Positions 1-13,304 of a stretch of 64,000 nucleotides of DNA are shown in pieces. The notes below the pieces were generated by a model, which was not told where the DNA came from, searched no databases, and saw only the letters and a list, made by a program, of their open reading frames with translations. The first letter of the stretch is position 1, and the number at the start of each line of letters is the position of its first letter. Source of the DNA: Trichostrongylus colubriformis (taxonomy: Eukaryota; Nematoda; Chromadorea; Rhabditida; Trichostrongylidae); NCBI GenBank assembly GCA_963978905.1, contig OZ022261.1, positions 36,130,102 through 36,194,101 of the forward strand. Direction: 5' to 3'. The position numbers were made by a program, and so were the translations under genes.

Positions 1-51
1 CTCCGCGCCTTAGTTCCATAGCAGCCGTGAAAACAACCTTTGAACACTTAC

Positions 52-1215
52 CAGCACGACATATCATTTCAGCAATGAGCTTCATGGGAATGGATGACCG
101 ACGAAGCATACGGCATTGTTTCGAGTAAGGCAAATACGGCATCATAACAGTGATTGTCTTCGACATCGAAGTCTTGCAGGCGTATATAAGAATAAGCAAT
201 TCCATGACATCATTATTCACATTTCTTGAAAACATGCAAATAAATACCAAGCGTAGAGTTGGTATCGAAGTGTGATGAAGGGGAGCGATTCATCAGTTTG
301 ACGAATACGCAATCGATCTGGTGAGTGCTCCCATCACGGATAAGGACATGGTACTGTAGTGATTGCTCGACGAGTGCGACTATAGGTAAACCGCTCTATG
401 TGCGAAATCATAAAAATTGGGAACTGTGCTAACCTACAGGGAGACTAGGCATCCCCACTTGTGTGAATTCAGATAAAAGCATCTGAGGGTCTAACGAATC
501 ACAAGAAAACCATCGTAGATAAATAAATAGATCAATATTATAAAACAAACATACTTCGAGCCACTTTGAAGAATAAAAACATGTTTTCCACGCACTGACT
601 GTTTGATGTCAACGGAAGTTTCTAAACAAGTAGAAACCCATTAAATTTCTGCGAAATAAGTACGAAAATTGAACAAACCTCTGTTAGTCTTGTTATAAAC
701 GATCACCTCTCCTTGACGAATCCCGAGCCGACTAAACAACAATAATTTACGAAAATTGAGAGAAAATAAATGCGACTTTCAAAGAACTGCACCTTATCCG
801 TCAAGTGGGTTCTCACCACGTGGCAACTGGAACATTCCAAACCTATTTGTTTCAATTCAACCGATTTTTCCAGGCCTTTTTCTTAGCTATCTAACGCGCC
901 TTTACTGCGCAGTACTGCGAAATTACTTATAGGGGTTAGACTGGAGTATCACATATTCCCTTTACTTGTAAGATTAAATTTTGCACACACATGGAATGCG
1001 AGACGCGTGAGGACCCATGCTCTATGGAGGGCGGATCCTTTTATAACTCTGGATTAAAATGAATATAATGAGAATTCAGGTCGAGTTCATGATCAAGAAC
1101 TGAAAACATCGGTCACCACTTACTCTGAAACGAGCCGTGAAAGTTCTGGATGGGAATTACCAGACAGAAATACCATGCCACTGCTGTCGTCAGTTTTATA
1201 GTTGAGAGCGGCCAT
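52..1215 (-). CDS. PRPP synthetase-associated protein, 5' part (four exons)
   Basis: Exons on the minus strand, in order: 1124-1215, 679-731, 555-621, 52-224. All junctions have GT...AG ends and the phases agree (2, 1, 2, 1), giving 128 codons plus one base; the rest of the gene lies left of the window. The ATG follows directly on an acceptor (AATTTAG), as in trans-spliced nematode genes. The product begins MAALNYKTDD and has the N-terminal PRPP-synthetase fold signatures LSGNSHPELSRL, ETSVDIKQSVRGK and VMELLILIYACKTS. Where catalytic PRPP synthetases carry a PYARQDKKDKSR-type ATP loop, this protein reads PYSKQCRMLRR, as in the non-catalytic associated proteins (PRPSAP1/2) that join and regulate the synthetase complex in the cytosol. 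Family membership is firm; the lack of catalysis is inferred from that loop. Confidence 0.88.
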
Positions 1216-1420
1216 CTAAATTGAAAAATTTTAAAGAATGAGCAGCACACACAAGCTGTAACAGGGGCAGTATGCTAGAAATAACTTGGAAACAAACAAC
1301 ATTTCCGTAAATCAAGAATCAATATAATAAATCACGGAGAGTGAATTCGACAACAATCAAATACTTTTTAAAAATCAAAATGATACATTCGAGAAATTTC
1401 AATGGAAATAGGGCACTTAC

Positions 1421-1444
1421 CCCTTCCAACACTTGTCCGTACAT
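1421..1444 (-). CDS. Possible alternative first coding exon of the PRPSAP-like gene
   Basis: Minus strand. A consensus donor (GTAAGT) lies directly below position 1421. Upstream of it an ATG at 1444-1442 reads MYGQVLEG and ends in phase 0, so splicing to the acceptor before 1215 would add eight residues in frame to the start at 1215. A stop lies a few codons further upstream in this frame. It could equally be a 5' untranslated exon, because an earlier out-of-frame ATG overlaps it. The evidence is only a good donor and frame agreement. Confidence 0.35.
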
Positions 1445-4400
1445 ATCATATGCGTTGGATTCAGTTCACACCGAAAAAAGGCGATGAAGATGTATTGCTA
1501 AGGATTTAAATTTAGGAAGCTTCACGCGATAAATTCCAGGCAAAACTCCCGCCTGACCGTAACCCGAGCTTATGACTGTTGGGTGAGTTGCGACGTGTGA
1601 GCCCGTGCGTTTAGGAGCAAAAGGAGGGAAGGAGGAACATGAGAATCGACGAGGTCGGGTTGTGCAGAAAATAAAAAAATAAAACAGCGTTTACCTCAAG
1701 GCGAAGACATCACACCACCCACAATTAGAGAGCTACAATCGATAGGCACACGCGAGACCCACCAAGCAAACAGCTGGCTTGGCTTTTGAGCCCGTACGCG
1801 GGAATTTAGAACGATTCTGATGTCAGAAGAGCTAACCCGAAAACATAATCTGGCACAAAAGCCAAATAAAGAAACCCTAACCCATCTGATTCTCACCCAT
1901 TCAACAGCAGCAATAAAACCCTAAAGTGTTAGGATAGGTCAAGTGGGTCCCATCCCACCTGTGTACAGCAAAATTATGCCATACTTGGTGTGGGGCAACT
2001 ATCTTCAGGTTTCAAGAGGAGAGATGAAACTGATTTTGAACTTTGAAATGGCGTCAAATAGCAGACATCAGGGACGCGCGTTCCAATTGCCGCGCGCCTA
2101 TGCGTGCACCAGCTACAGCGACACCTAAAGCTACGCTCCTGACATTGGGTACATTCTCTTAATTTGCGTAACTGACATTATATCAAAATTTAAATTACGC
2201 AATGGTCTGCATATTTAAAGAACCGCAAGAGAAGTGAGAACTAGGAAGCATCAGTGGGACGAAAATATAATCTCGAATGGGTCCCGAAACAGTAGCTTCT
2301 CTACAGTAATCGACGGCAGCAACCGATGAAATGTAGTAATAAGAAGGGAAGGCAACTGACACATCGTCCTGTCCCAGGAAGCCTTTGCATTCACTCCTTT
2401 GAATGTGATGCTGCGCCAGCCATCGTGAAAAGGGGTAAACCGACCAAACATTCGTGAAAACCAACTTTAACGGCAGAAACAATTAATTGGAGACTGGCTT
2501 TTCAGTTTTCAATGGCTACGTGTTGCAGTAGGCAGAAGCGCGTGGCAAAGAGCGATCCGATGACAGTACTTAAGCATTGACAACAATTGAGGGTGAATGG
2601 TCTGCAAGGACGTCTAATGAGTGCTGAGCGCTGAAAGGCGTACCCAAAGAGCTCATTCTCACCTCAAACTCATTTGGTCTGTTATCAGCTGACGACACTT
2701 TGCCTTTTAGCAGAGGCCGATCGATACTTCAACAAGCTGTGTCGCCGGCCACCCACGTCCATAGCAACACCTCAAACCCGCAATAGACCAATGAAATACA
2801 GCTAGTTTATTGTATGAAATTAGTTTTCGTCGTTCGACAAAAAAATTCAAGCACATTGAAGGGGGAATGTTTGCTGTGAATAAAACAAAAAACCACCTGT
2901 GATGACTCCCAACCTTGTAAGCAGTCGCGAGAGAACAAGCGTAGTTATAGCCCCTTGGAGATGGTAGGGGCAGGGATCAGAAAGGGTCCACGTACCCTGA
3001 AGCCCATTGGCTTAACCCACCCACAGACCCGGATAACAAGTAAATTCAATTCTGCCATCAGCTAGAATTTCCAAAAATTCCCTATCAAATGAAGCTGAGG
3101 ATCGAATTTAATGGAAGAACAATGAAGGAACTATGAGGTAATCAGAGCATCACTGTGCACCATGAGCTAGTCGGATTGGATTCCAAAATCATTTGTGATA
3201 TTTTCAAGTGCTTCTGATCCATTTAGATATTTCATAAAAGTCGTAGAGTCGAGGATTTCCAGCATTTCTTGAGCTGCTCGTAAGGTATCCACCGAATAAG
3301 TGAGATAGATCGATCATAGCACACTATAGAAAGTATCAATATCAAGCCCAATATATGGGATAAGTAGTGCAGAACATAGTCAAGCGCTACTGGAAACAGT
3401 GTCAAATAAGATTTAAAATGGCCACCAGCATCGGTTGAGGAGGGTTAATACCGGCCGACGGGATCAAGGTCAACTCATCGATCGACCGATCAGGGAACAT
3501 TAATGAATGAGTTTACCAGTAATTTTAAAGGACCAGTAGATCTAGTAGACATTCCTGGGCAGAGGTAGAAGCTGAATAATCATTCATCGACATGACTATC
3601 CACTTTCTGATTGTGAACGAGCAAAAGGAGTTTATTGTGCCTGCCGTGTAATACCTGGCAACGTGACCGCGAATGCAAACATGAAGTTTTTATGAGAAAT
3701 GGTTAAACGGCGTTGAATTCAATTGATGGATTGTATTGTTGCGTTGTGACGACCACAAAGACAGTCTTGGTCCAATTTTGATTAATTTTCCGGAGATTTA
3801 TTTTTCAATTTTTTTCGTTTTTGCATGGTTTCATCTCCACGCCTCTCTCATATGAGTAGGAAGTAGCGGAAATTTAAGTTCACTTCTAAACTCTATAATC
3901 TATTGACATTCCGGACTGATGCCAGCCCGACCCCATGGTTCTTGGTTCAAGGATCGGTAACAGGGAGAAAAGAAGAGAAGCTTAAAAATTCTGATTTGAA
4001 CAACGGTTCTCCCCCATGAGCGCTATGTAGGTCATTCAAGTGCCAGTACAATATTAAGCAAAAATACAAAGCATGGCGCACTCTAAAAATATCTTGCTCA
4101 AAACCAATACATTCCCTTTCAGCACTCACATTTCGACAGAAATCATGGACAAATTGTGGCTAATGAAAATTAAACCAGGTATAGCTGAAATCATCTGTCA
4201 TGCTTATGTATTTAAATAATTAAAGGTGCGGAATATAACATTTAGCATGATACTAATTGGGCGCCCCAGCGTTGTAATTAGTCATTTGAAAGGAAGTTAT
4301 GGGAGCATAAAACATGAAAGCCCGTCCTGGTCAGATTCCTGTCTCCAAAAGAAAAGCAAAATGAAAAGCAAAATGAAAAAAGGCTGACAAAGCGCCTCTC

Positions 4401-5333
4401 ACTGATTACCACGGGAAATGGCCAGTATCGACATTCGAAGATGGGCGGATGTTCTCAGTCAAAAACTGCGACAAGTATTTGCGTGGAGGATCAGTATTAG
4501 CTACAGAAACATCCTGCGGGAAATTGACTAGTGTATCCTTGGGCTGTGCCATGCATTCCACCTTCGCTCAGAATTGCATTGGAATGTGATTTGACCCACG
4601 TAGTGAGTTGTCAGCTAGTGACTTTTCTCATCCTACCAGTGAATCTTATATCAAACGGACCCAGGGAGTGGAATCCTCATTAGTCGGACATTGATCAAAG
4701 ATTTGATTCCCAGAATGAGAAGAGCATCTGCTTCGATTTTTTTCTCACTGATTTCGAGATGTCAATGTTCATATGAGGATGTTGAGTTAGGGGTGAAATG
4801 CAAGGGGGACTCGAACCACCTACCCACGAATTCCATGCATCGTGCTTCGCCTTCACACTACGGAGTCTCGTGTACAATGGGTTCGAAAAGTATGGTTACA
4901 GGTACGATCCCCGTTCGGTGCTGAACTTTCTGCTCATCTGCATTTGTGTGACGACGTCTGCTGTGTTTAGCGGTCCACTCAGACGTGAATATTACGCAAA
5001 GAAGGTCTATCGTACAAGTGCTGATGCTGACGTTCGTTTACAAGTACTTTATACATACAATAATGACAAAAAATACGCCGATTACAATGACTGAAGAGGT
5101 ATTGTCTCTGTGGAAGCAATCAATAAGGCAGAAGAGGTGTCCACGCGTGCATAAACATTACTGCAGTACTTTGATATGCGTTGAAGATACAGGAGGTGCA
5201 TGGAAAGTAAACAAAACATGGATCAAATAAACCCACAATTCAAGTTGACACCTGAAGGCGATTGAAATGCAGATAATAACCTCGCGTAAAATCCCGCTTT
5301 CAACAGTAGAACATCACATATTAGGCAGCGTTC
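1445..5333. other. Intergenic region
   Basis: I see no exon chain, no family match and no long repeat here apart from the tRNA-like stretch at 4807-4860. Open frames at 1943-2128, 2195-2482 and 3947-4129 have no family resemblance and no paired splice signals. Confidence 0.5.
4797..4870 (-). repeat. tRNA-like element with Pol III A and B boxes (SINE head or tRNA relic)
   Basis: The minus strand holds a perfect B box (GGTTCGAGTCC, 4817-4807) and, at tRNA spacing upstream, an A-box-like TAGTGTGAAGG (4860-4850). The segment flanking the T arm (TTGCATT) does not pair with the 7 nt before the A box, and the T stem has a mismatch, so it is not a functional tRNA. A tRNA-derived SINE head or decayed tRNA fits best. 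Confidence 0.4.
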
Positions 5334-5653
5334 ATACTTTGCGTAAACGACGCCACCACCGGCGGCAACGGCGTCAAAACGATGTTTTGAATTCGAATAG
5401 TGGCGCAGTGCCAAAGAGGCTCAGTCCCCTGTTTCCACTATTTATTTGGTTTCCGCTGATCCACTCCATTTGACACTTCGCTAAGATTCGAATTTGCCGG
5501 CTCTCTCCACGATCATCATACTGAATTATGGGTTGTTGTAACTAGAGCGCGTTATGAGATTGACGCCGTCGCCGCCGGTGCCGACGTCGAGCACATTGTT
5601 TTGACGCCGTCACCGCCGGTGCAGGAGTCGATTACGCAATGTATGAACGCGGC
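5334..5653. repeat. MITE, GTTCATAC-type terminal inverted repeats
   Basis: The left end GGCAGCGTTCATACTTTGCG and the inverted right end (GCCGCGTTCATACATTGCG) pair over about 20 bp. The interior is GC-rich with GACGCCGTC/CCGCCGGTG repeats and no transposase. A TTA flanks the left end. Related ends occur at 16082-16255 and 26961-27106, so this is a dispersed non-autonomous family; the 3-bp TTA target at the 16-kb copy suggests the PIF/Harbinger superfamily. Confidence 0.65.
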
Positions 5654-7389
5654 TTCATGTGAACAGAAAGAACAGAACTGCTGGTATACATGGATTTCAG
5701 AAAGCAAAATTGGACGTAAGTGCTATGATGTAGGAGATCTTACGGCACAACACGGTGCATCGTTCAGCCCTGGTTGGTTGGGCTCGAGAATAAGTTTGGA
5801 ACTTTGTTGTTCGTGGGAGGACGCACATCAAATACGACACCATTCTCGTCCATCATCTGATTATGCAATACTTCCATACCAACTTGCTTCCGCTGAATAG
5901 AAACATATGATTTACTCACAAAATCGATTATATGTATTGCGGTAGAAAAAAAAGAGAATTGATTTTATGTTGTCTCGTATACAGCGGCTTTTTTTTCAAA
6001 ACGTACCTGAAATGGAATACACCATAAAAAGCTGGGCCACGGTACAGTTGTCTTACTATGGAAGTTTACTCCAGCAGGTCAGCATGTTCTACTGTGGACT
6101 GGTTTTCAGCAGAAAACGGCCATATTAATACGCATGCGCAGACCTCGAGACCATATTCCGCACCACATAGAGTCCTTGATAACGCCCTATGAATGAGCTA
6201 CCGATACAAAGAGTCAACCTGATTTCTATTTATCCGTCGCTCCCAGTGAGTTTCATATATTTGCTCCCGCTGAATTATCGACTACTCAAATAAGGCTCGA
6301 AGAAAAATGTGGGAATGACGGTTGCAGTTGCTACAAATACGGTATATACTGAAGTTGCCTTAACTGCTGTTAATCACGGAAAGCGGGCCCGTTACAATGC
6401 AGTGCATATGCGAAGGAGGAGAGAGTGGACGAATTCACCGTTCCGTTCGAAAGCCTTCAATTTCCATTCTTCCCTTATTCTATGGAAATTGCACCAGCGA
6501 AGAGCGTGCGTCAGTTCCGCCGACAAGGTCACGTTAAGCGGCGAGACCCGGCGATTTCTCCTAGACACCAATGCATTTAGCGCGCGCGGCGACGCTAGTC
6601 GAATGGCGCGGTGACCTAATTGGACCCGCCCACTAGCTAGTTCTCTCATCAGACCTTCGTGAGCGTTGATGGTCTTCAGGGCTCTTCAAAAGCCCTATCC
6701 ATCGGGCTGTGTATTGTGAAAACTGGACATAACAGCGTCTGAGGCGGGTGAGTCAAGCAGCAAGCTAGAGGAGCCGTACGTAGTTGGATGTTGTAGTAAG
6801 GCGAAGGGTGTCTCTAGCTCGCATGCATCGCGCCGTACGCCGCACACCTCGATGTGATATCCGGTCCTAACAGTTCACACCCTTTTCACGTTGCTTTTCC
6901 CAGTAACATTTGACTAGTTGTGTTGAAATTTACTTGCACAACGGTCAACCAGAAATCGAATCCACAGGCAACTGAAGAATTTAGATGTAGTATGTCTCCC
7001 TAATTTAAAAATCCTTATAGGGTCTCGTTACTGAGAAAGGGTAAGCTCGAGAGATGACGTCATTTGCGATCGAGTTCGTAGTAACGTTATGAACGAATTT
7101 TTAAGCAAAAGGTGCTGGAAATGGGAAGCGCAGCAAAGGTGTCCTTACCCAATCATCAGTGCCTCGTAGATGCATCACTGGACGAAATCGCACGTTTAAC
7201 ATTCCTCGACGTCGTGCCGCTTGTGCATCGGATAGGTATGCTTCCTTTACCGATATAGCGCAAATTCCTAGAAATCGATATGCACACCTCGCAATTCAAA
7301 ATGAATGATATTCCATGTTGTTCTAGGGTTGAACCATAATTTCTGCTACATGGCGAGAAATTTCAAATTTATTTTTTTTGTGTCTAACC
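5654..7389. other. Intergenic region
   Basis: No gene supported. A GC-rich stretch around 6,480-6,650 (GCGCGCG runs, open on both strands) looks compositionally different from its surroundings but has no recognisable ends or product. A short hairpin (GGGCTCTTCAAAAGCCCT) lies near 6,680. Confidence 0.45.
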
Positions 7390-8035
7390 TCAGTCAACAA
7401 AGTATGTACCATTATGTTTAACTATATACATATTGCCAGCGAATGAGGAGATGCCTTGCTTGTAGAAGTCTGTGGATTTCCGGTCGAAGAAAGTCTGGAG
7501 CCCGCTCTTGAGATCGTCGTCATCTTTGAACTGCCGTCCGTCGAGGAAGTGGCTCAGAGATCGAGATCGTAATAGGTGGTAGTCAGTTGGGGTCATGTCC
7601 GGAGAATACGTTGGGTGGGGAGCTTCGTCCAGCCAAGGTCCTGGATCTTTTGATACGTCAACTTTGCAACATGTGGGCGAGCGTTGTCGTGGAGGAAGAA
7701 GACTCGATCCATTTTTACGGTAATTTATGCAAATACGGTGTCCATTGCCTGCAAAAGAGATCGGCAGTGACTGTCGTGTTGGATGGCAACAGTTCCCAGT
7801 GAAAACGCCCTTTGCGCACCACCAGACGCATAGAAGGGTCTTCTTCGAGTGCAGATTGCTTTTCGGCGTCGGATCTCCAGAGTTGCCCGGTTTCAGCCAT
7901 TGCCGACTATGGTGGTAGTTGACGTGGAGGGCCCATTTCTCGACGCCAGTGACCAGTTGCTGAGCCTTGCGTCTGAGGGACCGAGGCTGATTGTGAAGTA
8001 GAAAGAGCCGGAGGCCTCTCGCAAATTATCGTAGT
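7390..8035 (-). pseudogene. Mariner-family transposase, degenerate 3' part
   Basis: Read on the minus strand in three shifting frames, the segment gives successive mariner transposase blocks: WALHVNYHH and RQWLKPG near 7,900, then WELLP and a decayed LHDNARPHVAK-like block near 7,700-7,660, then YSPDMTPTDYHLLRS, GRQFKDDDDLKSGLQTFF and a C-terminal end at a TGA at 7390. These match the D,D34D catalytic region and C terminus of mariner. Frameshifts between the blocks make it inactive. I found no terminal inverted repeats, and the N-terminal DNA-binding half is missing. Confidence 0.85.
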
Positions 8036-10972
8036 TCACTGCTTGTTGAAGCCATATAAATAGAAAACGAATGTCTTAATCAGTAATCCTTTTCACCCGC
8101 TTTATATACCCCCCCTTCCCCCGCCACTACCAAATATTCCATAAGCTTCCACAGCTCTACCCAAGAAAAATGAAAAGTGTAACAGAAATTATGGCCCAAC
8201 CTAATATAAAAAAGGATAAACTTGTTCATCTCTGATTAACTCCTTTCCAAATGCGGCACCCTCTCAGTTCATCGATATGGTCTATGCTGAGTACAATTCA
8301 GTACTTTTAAATTCCATGGCGAGTCAGGTACCATTCAGCCACTCCGCCCCGGATGACGAAGGACCCGGACCGGACCCCAGACTATGCAAGGGAGTGAAGT
8401 ATGTATGTTGTTATGTGTACTTCATGTTGACCATTATCCAGAAGCAACGAAAAAAAAACAGCAAATCCTCATTTTCGAGATTACATCTCAAAGCGTTGAT
8501 GAAATCGTTGTTGCCCACCATCCAATAAAACGGGCCGACAACTCTCTTGCGTTTTTGTCCTTATCGTCCATTTGCAATGACACGATAAATCACATTTTTG
8601 CAAATGACAAGATCCGCAGTGCAACATGTCGTTGACAAATTGCCATATCGATGAATTCGATACGTTCAACTACCTGATCATTCTTCGTATGCGTGCCGTG
8701 ATTCGTAGATAATGGGTGTAGTGCAGGAGGGACCGCTGCGGCGTCGTACTGCTCAGTTTTCACCTCACACTCCCCACCACATCAATCATGAAAAGTTCGT
8801 GTCGCGCTCGCTACTTCGCATCAGCGGCTGTTCCTACAGTGCATCCGCGACAGATCCTAGGATGACCTGGGACAGGTTCGTCGTCCCGCAATACCGTATT
8901 CGAACAATGCGATTATCCTTTTTTAGAATCCCTGACCTGTTACGCATATTGCCAAGAGTGCTGCTTGCATTACGAACATCTGAAATCAAATATTGATTTT
9001 TCAAGAACATTGAATACGTCTGTGTGTGAACGCCGTGACCTCTACATGGTGTACTGCTGAATCAGATCTTTCGTATACTACTATGAAGGGTCTTAATGAA
9101 TTCAGATTGAAGTTTAAATCAATTTTATTGAAGGGTTGACAGTGCTTTGTTCCACGTTGGAGGCCAGAAAGGAAGTAGACGAATGATAGGCGTGTCACTG
9201 TTATTACAGTGGTAGTTTATCCATTAAATCAAAGATCATCAGAGCCCTCGAAAGAAAACGTGAGCAGTGGGCGGTCCAGAGATCTTACAGTAACCCGTAC
9301 AGTAGTTTCTACAGTAAGCCATGTGGTTGCGGGTAGATGCTAGTAATCTTAACTTAGATATCTCTCCGGTATTTTTCTGTTATAAATATCTACTTCCCGC
9401 TATATCGTCCTTATTTGTCTTTACTATTACAAAGAATTCGTAAGATCTGTGCTGTACAAGCTGTAGAAGGACTTCTTGGATGAGACTTTCGGTGCCCCCG
9501 GAGCCCCGGTCTTGCCCATAGCTCACATATCACAATGTGTAGAATTGAGATAACAGCAACGCAAAGAAAACAACAAAAGAATGAAAGCGACATATGTAAA
9601 TCCAAGATTCATCGAATGCTTTGGCAACATCAGTCACATGTCCAAGATGTCTGAGTGAGGGGGAAACGCAAAGAACGGCTGATGATAATGCATACAAATC
9701 AGCGCTTTAGAACAACATTCACTGTCGCGACACTACTTATGCTTATTTGTGATCCAGTGACTCAATGGAAATTCAATAATGTAATTCAATAATGAATACA
9801 GAATAAAGTTCCAAATGGCTAATGAATGCAGCTGAAGGGCTTCCGTAAACAAAGAGAAGTAAGCAGTAAGGAGGTACTCCGTGGGTAAGTCAAAATGTGT
9901 GGTCACGGTTCCACATTGTGAATTATGTAGCGACTTTTCCGACCGCGTAAAGATGACGCAGTGATGGGAACTGGTTCTATGTAAGCGACAAATGATGATA
10001 TCAATCAAGTTTCGGCAATAATAATACTGTTTCCTTATTACTGGCTTCCACAATAGTTACACAAGCAAACACCGTGCTATTCAGAGAACCAAGCCTAAAA
10101 GGAATCGTGCACGAGAAATTGATTCTTTTATTACCCTTTGGTTTTGTTGCGTATGCATACTACAGCCACGTGCAAGGTTTTATGCGAAAAAAGTAAAATC
10201 TGGCTGAGTCACATCTCCTCAAAGTGCTGTCCGCGGAGGCGGGGCTAGTATGGAACAGTGCTGCTGCGAAGACTCGTAAGCAAAGGGGCGGGGTTTACGT
10301 ATGGATGCAGAGTGGGAAGCAAATCAACATTGGGTTCAAAACATGGGACGTGGGTGTAAGTTTGCAAAGACAAATCTTCGCATCCTTCAAGGGTAAAGGA
10401 TGATCAGAAATGAATTTGGATTATGGAGGAATTTCAATTTAGTTCAGGATATACAGCGCACAGTACTGCACGATGCTGCTGTGAAACCGAGAACGGATTT
10501 CTGAGAGTCCATTTGAGGAGATCCGGTGGAGATGGATCGAGAAGGAACACTTTCATTGTCAAATGGAGTAAACAAGCTATTTACATGGTCACACTGATCG
10601 CATATGGTCTAGCTACGTCGAGAGATCATAAAATCATTCCACGCTCTCATTTCTCTTCATCATCCCTGTGCTGACAGTTGGTTGGGGTTGCTTTGTTTCT
10701 ATAAGCGGGGACAACAGGTAACAGAATCATCCAGACCTTAAGCACCAGGTAACCACTTCTCCTCTGTCGGAAACGAATTGGTCACGTCAATCATGACCTC
10801 TGTTCTTCCAAAGTCTAACGACTGTCAATGGCAGTTTCCAGTCTCTCATTGTCAATAACATCAGCACGTGTTGTCGGCAGTGCCGGAAGCCACTGTAACA
10901 ATAATTCGAAAAGTTTCTAATTCTGTTCACGCTGACCTCCTCTTTGGTTGGTGGTTGCAATATGCGTTTTAT
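8036..10972. other. Intergenic region
   Basis: I see no supportable gene. On the minus strand at about 9,605-9,411 an open frame starts with a hydrophobic stretch, but no exon partner or family match is visible. A run of plus-strand frames at 8,277-8,996 has no family resemblance. Confidence 0.45.
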
Positions 10973-11609
10973 AAGTATACTAAATCGCTGGCGCGCACTA
11001 CTGTGCGCGTGATCAGGAGCGTCAGTGGGTCGATCGGAATAGCCTTTTTTTTATAAATTTATTCAGTACCTATTACCACATCACGCCCCGCCCATTGTGG
11101 GTATTTCTCTTATTGAGTGTGTATGAAATAAATTGCACACTGTCCATTTCTGCCGATTTTTTCCTGGTCTCAAGGCTGCGCTGAACCGAGTTATGTTTTG
11201 TTGAACGGACCTCCACTCAGGGTGCGCTCCTCCCACTGTGTCCAAGCCCTTTCATGGGAACTCATGGCTGACTTAGCCCATCTTTTCCTCACACTTGGAC
11301 GATTTTTGAACCATGCAAACAATTTTGATCCAAGGACCAAACGTTTTGGTGCTCCCACCGCCCGTCGTGGGCAGGGCTCAACTTAGTTCATGTGTGCTCT
11401 TCACTTCTTTTCCCATGCCCTACCCATCCCAGATTGTCTCTCTCTCCACAGATCGTAGTTTATGCATGCATGTAATGTACAAGCTCCTCCCACCACCACA
11501 AATGCTCCGCCCAACGTGCCAGGACCTCTTTCATGACTTTCAGAAGCTCATTCCTGACCATGATGCACCTTGGGATCATATTGGAACCCAATTTACATTT
11601 TCGGTCTAA
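10973..11609 (+). repeat. Dispersed repeat, copy 1
   Basis: Shares order and much sequence with 59,111-59,770 in the same orientation, 48 kb away: a start around CGCTGGCGC...ACTACTGTG, then CACATCACGCCCCGCCCA, TTTTTTCCTG...CAAGGCTGCG, CCATGCCCTACCCATCCCA and GGAACCCAATTTAC. The elements are spaced alike, with substitutions and small indels throughout. No coding capacity is conserved between the copies. Superfamily unknown. Confidence 0.75.
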
Positions 11610-12813
11610 AAATAAAATTCTAGCGTACTTTCCGGCACTCCTGAAAACACCACAATGAACTTCATATCGTTGACCGATAGAACTATCAGAATCAGCATGC
11701 TTGTAGTCTTTGAAATTTTGAGTTGCCACGCAAAAAATCGGGTACTTCTAAGACCTGGATTTCACATATACCTTTCATAAGAGTGGGCACACTTCCAAAA
11801 TCCCGATAAAGTGGGATATTATAGAGAAGAAGTGCCCTTTCAAAAAGTGGTAATTCAAAAAAGAAGTCTGCATATCTTCGATAAATATTGCTAAGCTTAC
11901 TTTTGACGAAAACCAAGCAGGCTCAAACTCGGATCTGCACGGCAGATTTGAAAAATTGTAAATTTTGCAGAATAGAGCGGTTCGTCGGGGCCTGCCGATC
12001 GTACAGATAATGTGAAGTAGGTTATAATATACTTATGAAACGCGCTGTAAAGAGCTCAGATATTGTTGGAATAGATGGTGCTGTGGAATTATGACGAGTG
12101 CCGCCACTTCGGAAGGGCATGGACCCCGGATCAAAGCAAACGAGTTTCTCATCCCTCAATCGTCGTCGTATCGGTACCAGACTCGTTCAGATGGTTGAAA
12201 ACACTTGCGCACCTGTACATGACACCTCCACTTCCAGGCAAACTATCAGGGAGAGTGAATTGCTTTCATGTCACTACAAACCCACATGGATGTAACATAC
12301 GTGGCGCATCCCAAAAAGTGACCGATCGATACAAAATAGTTTATTTCCTTTATCTCTCAACAGAGTAAAAGATTAATAACCACAGTCATTCGAAATAACA
12401 GCAAAATGTTAAGGTGGTAAAGCATCGTTTGCTAGTAGAACAATACTATCTAATCTAGTAGACACACAATAAGTAAATTATAGTTGAAGGTAATAAGAAC
12501 GATCAATCTCCTCTGAATTATTATATAAATGTTTAAGAGATCCCAGTTTCGTACAATTAGGCAAAGAATAGGGTTATTAGTGGGCTGACACACTCCTCAT
12601 ATGTTGTTTGGTTGGGGACAACAATGTGTGCACCAAGTGCGTCCCATTGGTCAATCGAACGCTTCAACCAATCACAGCTTTGCGTTGCGCTCACTATGCC
12701 CTTTCACACAAAGATTTTAAATATGTCTGCTAAACAATGAAACCGTCAATTGAGATCGGAAGATAATTACACTACAATGAGCTCTTCACCCGCACTTCCT
12801 CAAGAAAAAAAAA
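11610..12813. other. Intergenic region
   Basis: No gene or clear repeat recognised. AT-rich, with several short open frames on both strands (for example 11,692-11,916 and 12,075-12,368) that lack splice partners or family similarity. Confidence 0.45.
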
Positions 12814-13099
12814 CTATTTAGACTTATTAGTCGCTCTACTAAACATAATCAGTACCACAGCTATGGCAATTAGGAGGAAAAGTGTGACTGCGAGAAAAGT
12901 GTATACGATGCAACGTCCGTCACAAGTCGTTGGCTCCCATCGCTGATGTTGAACAGAGTTCGTTTTCATCGGACGATATTCAACTCGTGTGTCCAGAGAC
13001 AGACGTGATAAAAGACTAGGCATACAGTCGACTGGCTCCTCGTCAGCGTCACGACAATCCCAGCAGCGCCGTGACGGCTCCGCGGCACACTTCATTACC
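12814..13099 (-). CDS. Terminal exon with C-terminal membrane anchor, Cys-rich
   Basis: Minus strand. An acceptor (ATTATTTTAG) at 13105-13100 opens a 286-nt exon that runs in one frame to a TAG at 12816-12814. It encodes about 95 residues: a Cys-rich ectodomain part (KCAAEP, RRCWDCRDADEE, VDCMPS, TTCDGRC), a hydrophobic segment (IVYTFLAVTLFLLIAIAVVL) and a short basic tail (SRATNKSK). This is the layout of a type I membrane protein. It may be the last exon of the gene read at 14.6-17.7 kb or of a separate gene; the phases of the intervening exons were not resolved. Family not recognised. Confidence 0.5.
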
Positions 13100-13304
13100 C
13101 TAAAATAATGGAATTGACAGTCCACGACACTTTCAATTGGAGAAACCGATCATAACCATTGCCTGCCATTGTTCGCGAAGGCGTTCAACAAATGTGTGGA
13201 GCGTCCGGAAACTGCTTGGATAAATAAATATGGGTGCTACGGGAGATAGAGGAGCGGGGGGGGGGCAGTGCACTATGCTCTGCGTCTCCAACGCTATGGA
13301 TCGA

